This document shows, in pieces, positions 61,218 to 64,000 of a DNA stretch of 64,000 nt. The notes beneath the pieces were generated by a model, which saw only the letters and a program-made list of their open reading frames with translations, ran no database searches and had not been told where the DNA came from. The DNA comes from Oscillospiraceae bacterium. GTDB lineage: Bacteria > Bacillota > Clostridia > Oscillospirales > SIG627. Positions within the stretch are counted from its first letter, which is position 1; every line of letters starts with the position of its first letter. Both the position numbers and the translations under genes were made by a program. The stretch is from contig JAYFRN010000006.1 in NCBI GenBank assembly GCA_034925865.1, forward strand, positions 74,236 through 138,235, in the 5' to 3' direction.

Positions 61218-61382
61218 CTATTTATTGGTAAGTGCTTTCAACTCGGCTATTTCTGCTTCAAGTACTGCTATGCGTTCTTCAGGTGTGGGTTCTGGCGGCG
61301 GCATATTCGCACATTCTGCTTCTAATGCCGCAATTTCTTCGGCGGTCATTTCGACATATTGATTGTTATAATACTTTTTCAT
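61218..61382 (-). CDS. 54-residue prophage protein
   Basis: A short frame encoding MKKYYNNQYVEMTAEE..., with a Pro-rich middle (MPPPEPTPEE) and a C-terminal coiled coil (IAVLEAEIAELKALTNK). Its ATG overlaps the stop of the upstream tail gene. It occupies the position of XkdX-like small proteins in tail clusters. Too short for most gene finders. Confidence 0.65.
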   Translation of the reverse strand: MKKYYNNQYVEMTAEEIAALEAECANMPPPEPTPEERIAVLEAEIAELKALTNK

Positions 61383-62386
61383 ACTTTAATACCTCGTATA
61401 ACAATTTTCCCGGAGTTCATGTTTATTGATGTATTAGGCGTACTGATAACTATTTTATTAATATGATTAACTACAGCATAGAAAGGTATAGCTGGGTTAT
61501 TATAAGAAATCGGAGTTACAACATGATAAACAGTACCACTAAGCGCGCACGTATAATTGACATACTCTGGCACTGTTCCTGAAACATAATCCATTTCCAG
61601 TAATTTCGATTTCCCAATATAAGCATGAACATATAATGCAAGATTTCCATTGGCATATCCCATAGACGTCCAACCTCGATTAGGAGTTATCAAAGGTGTG
61701 GAATCATACCATAAATCAATGCCTATATTACTTGTAGCACTTGCCTTGACCTCGACATACGCATACAACTCTTTTAACTTTAAAGTTTGACCATCATCGA
61801 ATTGGTCTATAACGATGCTTTGTATCGGCTCTGCTATTTCAATCGTTTTTTCATAATTAAATGGTGACATACTAGCAATTAAATCATTAAATTCCGCTTC
61901 TGTTCCTTTATAACCGCCATCATACGCCGATTGATACGCGCTTTTGCCGTTGAACTTACCTGCATCTGCATCACTCTGTACTGATCGCGCCATGCTCTCG
62001 GCATTTTCCGCAATATCTCGTATCTGCGCTGCAAGAGAAGGTGTGACCAGATCAGGTTCTGCATCTGCGGGCTTCGGCGTATTTAGAACAGCTAATGTCG
62101 CGCATCGTGAAATATATTGCTTATTATCGCTTGTACCGACAATGGTCATTTTGCCATTTCCGGGTGTAGATGTAAACTCGGCTGGAATATCTATCGGTGT
62201 CCCGGAATAAACAACTGATACGCCTGTGGTACGTTCGGCGGGGTAAAAGCATACAGTGATGTTCAGTCCAGACCAATCATCGGATAAAACAAAATCAATT
62301 TTATCCATGCCGTATGTACCCCGCGTGCCGATTGTTAAGGACTCTGGCGTAATGTTATATTTACTGAGCGTAAATGCGTAAATCAT
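61379..62386 (-). CDS. Prophage baseplate upper/tail-fibre-type protein
   Basis: 335 residues. The N-terminus (SKYNITPESLTIGTRGTYGM then DKIDFVLSDDWSGLNITV) resembles baseplate upper protein domains of Clostridia prophages; a helical linker (SLAAQIRDIAENAESMARSV) and GKSAYQSAYDGGYKGTEAEF follow; the C-terminal 160 residues are beta-rich and may bind the host surface. Host receptor unknown. Confidence 0.75.
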   Translation of the reverse strand: MIYAFTLSKYNITPESLTIGTRGTYGMDKIDFVLSDDWSGLNITVCFYPAERTTGVSVVYSGTPIDIPAEFTSTPGNGKMTIVGTSDNKQYISRCATLAVLNTPKPADAEPDLVTPSLAAQIRDIAENAESMARSVQSDADAGKFNGKSAYQSAYDGGYKGTEAEFNDLIASMSPFNYEKTIEIAEPIQSIVIDQFDDGQTLKLKELYAYVEVKASATSNIGIDLWYDSTPLITPNRGWTSMGYANGNLALYVHAYIGKSKLLEMDYVSGTVPEYVNYTCALSGTVYHVVTPISYNNPAIPFYAVVNHINKIVISTPNTSINMNSGKIVIRGIKV

Positions 62387-62418
62387 TGGTCAACCCCTTT
62401 CAAGGTGTTTACACAGGT

Positions 62419-62619
62419 TTATTCAGCCGGCTGAATAATAGCTACGGGAACACCCTCGCGTGTAAAATTACCATCTACAAAATCATCGTTTATTTTCACA
62501 TCAAGATTTGAGCAGTCATATAATATGGCTTCATTGGGTAACCCGATAAGTTGTATTCCCTGCTCGCCATATTCGTATATGCCAACGACTTTTCCATATA
62601 AAATAACAGCTTTTTTCAT
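62419..62619 (-). CDS. Small prophage tail-region protein
   Basis: 66 residues, beta-rich (MKKAVILYGKVVGIYEYGEQ...). No family is recognised. It lies between the glycine-rich and baseplate-type genes, one base downstream of the former. Confidence 0.6.
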   Translation of the reverse strand: MKKAVILYGKVVGIYEYGEQGIQLIGLPNEAILYDCSNLDVKINDDFVDGNFTREGVPVAIIQPAE

Positions 62620-62620
62620 T

Positions 62621-63403
62621 CTAATACCCCCATCTTACAATTATTATTCCTGTACCGCCTAAACCTCCCGGATGTCCTGTGTCGGCGGGATAGTTATACT
62701 CATAAGCACCACCACCACCACCACCACCGGTATTGATATGTCCATTACCCCCTGCATAAAAACCACTACTGTACAGTCCCCCATACCCACCGCCTATATA
62801 TCCATAAACACCCGATGCCCAGTTACCAGAATTCCATCTAACTCCACCTCCGCTTCCACCACCACCATATATTGTGTTATTTGTTTCGCCAAAAGAATAC
62901 ATATTATGTCCTTGCAACTCTCCATAAACCCCATCACCATAAGCTGCATTTCTAACAAGTACTTCTGAAGACCTATCATAGTTGGCTCCTAAGGCTCCTG
63001 CATCACCACCCTCTTGATTATCAAAGTTAGAAGCATATCCAGCACTGGCTGAAATTAATGAGCCAAGAGTTGTTGGGTTATTTCTTACCCCATATCCAAC
63101 ACTATTAGGAATTACTGCGGAATAACTGCCATTAACGACAACACCTTTAACTGTTTCAGTTTGCCCTGAGGGGCCTCCATGCCCACCAAAATCATTATAA
63201 GTGTTTTGTGCATAAGCAGATTGACCTGCCGCACCTGTTCCTACAGCAAAAATATCCACAGTCATGCTTTTTAAAAAGGTTAAAGTGCCTGATGAGTATA
63301 GTTCTATTCTACCTTGATTTTTAGTACCAAATACTGCATAGCTCCCACTATAAGTCACATTAATACCTACGCCAAGAACTCCTAGTCTCAGTAAACTACT
63401 CAT
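62621..63403 (-). CDS. Glycine-rich prophage tail/receptor-type protein
   Basis: 260 residues. The N-terminal 60 residues form strands; the C-terminal part is very Gly-rich (GGGGSGGGVRWNSGNW and others), like the glycine-rich tips of phage tail fibres. The ATG overlaps the stop of the upstream gene by one base. The Gly-rich end probably forms a compact trimer or a poly-proline-II bundle that contacts the host. Confidence 0.72.
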   Translation of the reverse strand: MSSLLRLGVLGVGINVTYSGSYAVFGTKNQGRIELYSSGTLTFLKSMTVDIFAVGTGAAGQSAYAQNTYNDFGGHGGPSGQTETVKGVVVNGSYSAVIPNSVGYGVRNNPTTLGSLISASAGYASNFDNQEGGDAGALGANYDRSSEVLVRNAAYGDGVYGELQGHNMYSFGETNNTIYGGGGSGGGVRWNSGNWASGVYGYIGGGYGGLYSSGFYAGGNGHINTGGGGGGGAYEYNYPADTGHPGGLGGTGIIIVRWGY

Positions 63404-64000
63404 TATTTATCACCTACAGCTATCCATTTGTCTATCTCAATTTGTACAAAAGAAATAACACCATATCTATTAACCACAGTTAATGTTGTAGTTACGCCAT
63501 TTACGGTAACCCCTGAAGAAACAGCGATATTTGCCGCGCCTGTGTTGTATCTCATTACATCAATCGCTGTTCCTAATGGGTATGCTACTGAAGCATGTGT
63601 GGGGATTGTGATTGTTATAGCCGAGGTACTATTTACAACTTGTAGGGTATTTGCATCAGTAAGAACAGAAGTTTTACCTGAGGTCACAGAAACAGTTGAT
63701 ACCCCAAGTAAGGAAGGTGTGACTTTGCCATCTGTTAAAGTCGCATATACTCCATTATGGTTATGATTGCCCTCTGAAACTGTTCCTGCCGCTGTACCTA
63801 AATTCTTCGTCGCGGCATTGCCAAGCCCGCTTACATCAGTTGAAGGAATTTGAGTTGATCCCGTAACTCCACCTGTGCCATTACCTTTTAAAATACCCGA
63901 TGCAGTAATTTTTGTTTGCTTACCGTTTTGTAAATTTGTGATGTCCGATACCATGCTGGCAAGATTAGATTTTTCTGTGGCTGTAAAATTTGCTTCAGAA
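63403..64000 (-). CDS. Prophage tail fibre-like protein, 5' end outside window
   Basis: At least 198 residues are visible; the frame is open to the window edge, with EANFTATEKSNLASMVSDIT before the first internal Met. LKGNGTGGVTGSTQIPSTDV, AGTVSEGNHNHNGVYATLTD and the Ser/Thr-rich C-terminal strands are typical of phage tail fibres. Further tail and head genes should lie to the right. Confidence 0.78.
   Translation of the reverse strand, partial: SEANFTATEKSNLASMVSDITNLQNGKQTKITASGILKGNGTGGVTGSTQIPSTDVSGLGNAATKNLGTAAGTVSEGNHNHNGVYATLTDGKVTPSLLGVSTVSVTSGKTSVLTDANTLQVVNSTSAITITIPTHASVAYPLGTAIDVMRYNTGAANIAVSSGVTVNGVTTTLTVVNRYGVISFVQIEIDKWIAVGDK

Noticed and set aside
62621..64000. Diversity-generating retroelement at the prophage tail genes
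   Set aside because: No reverse transcriptase gene or template repeat is visible in the window; the Gly-rich end explains the biased composition.

Overview
The window looks like a chromosomal segment of an anaerobic, probably spore-forming member of the Clostridia, in line with an uncultured gut-type Firmicute. The supporting signs are: a sodium-pumping decarboxylase cluster; Clostridia-typical conserved families (DUF3842, DUF1292, DUF4358, a YtvI/AI-2E-type permease, TepA); strong GGAGG-type ribosome binding sites with occasional TTG and GTG starts; and a locus with a collagen-like protein and sigma-K-like promoter motifs that suggests spore surface structures. No species can be named from the sequence.

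Layout. 0-5 kb: radical SAM protein (partial), trmL, a VanZ-like protein and a MoxR-DUF58-DUF4129-like operon. 4.7-11.2 kb, minus strand: a giant secreted VWA-domain protein, translationally coupled to an 81-residue Cys-containing peptide and followed by an HPr-kinase-like protein. 11.9-18.8 kb: YtvI-like permease, DUF3842, and a TetR regulator divergent from an MMPL/RND exporter and a repeat-rich YhgE-like partner. 19.1-24 kb: a biotin-dependent carboxyltransferase/Na+ pump cluster that contains both an acyl-CoA (12S-type) and an oxo-acid (5S-type) carboxyltransferase. 24-34.1 kb: DUF1700/DUF4097-type envelope proteins, a structured RNA candidate, SGNH hydrolase, lipoprotein, permease, TepA, an E2-like protein and a WG-repeat protein. 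34.4-34.6 kb: two tRNA-Ser genes, followed by an accessory island (34.7-42.5 kb) with APH-like, nucleotidyltransferase and GNAT genes, a pRiA4b ORF-3-like protein, and remnants of a recombinase, an IS3 element, a solute-binding protein and an AraC regulator. 42.5-47 kb: Gfo/Idh/MocA oxidoreductase and a heterodimeric ABC exporter. 47.2-47.5 kb: tRNA-Phe, -Gly and -Cys. 47.6-49.9 kb: RAYT transposase with REP palindromes, VanZ protein, GT2. 50.3-56 kb: putative spore-surface locus (Cys-rich protein, collagen-like protein, DUF11-type protein, ACT-MBL protein). 56.7-59.5 kb: AT-rich KAP NTPase plus a small partner gene. 59.5-64 kb, minus strand: lysis and tail genes of a prophage that continues past the right edge.

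The most striking feature no gene explains is a family of roughly 105-bp palindromic repeats, with at least a dozen full or decayed copies, all between genes. Intact copies have about 23-bp terminal inverted repeats around a central hairpin and look like a MITE or intergenic palindromic unit. The best candidates for an undescribed system are the VWA/peptide/HprK-like cassette and the KAP two-gene cassette at the prophage edge.

Many start codons were re-assigned by ribosome binding site position rather than by longest open frame. Family names come from recognised motifs and protein architecture; no database search was possible.
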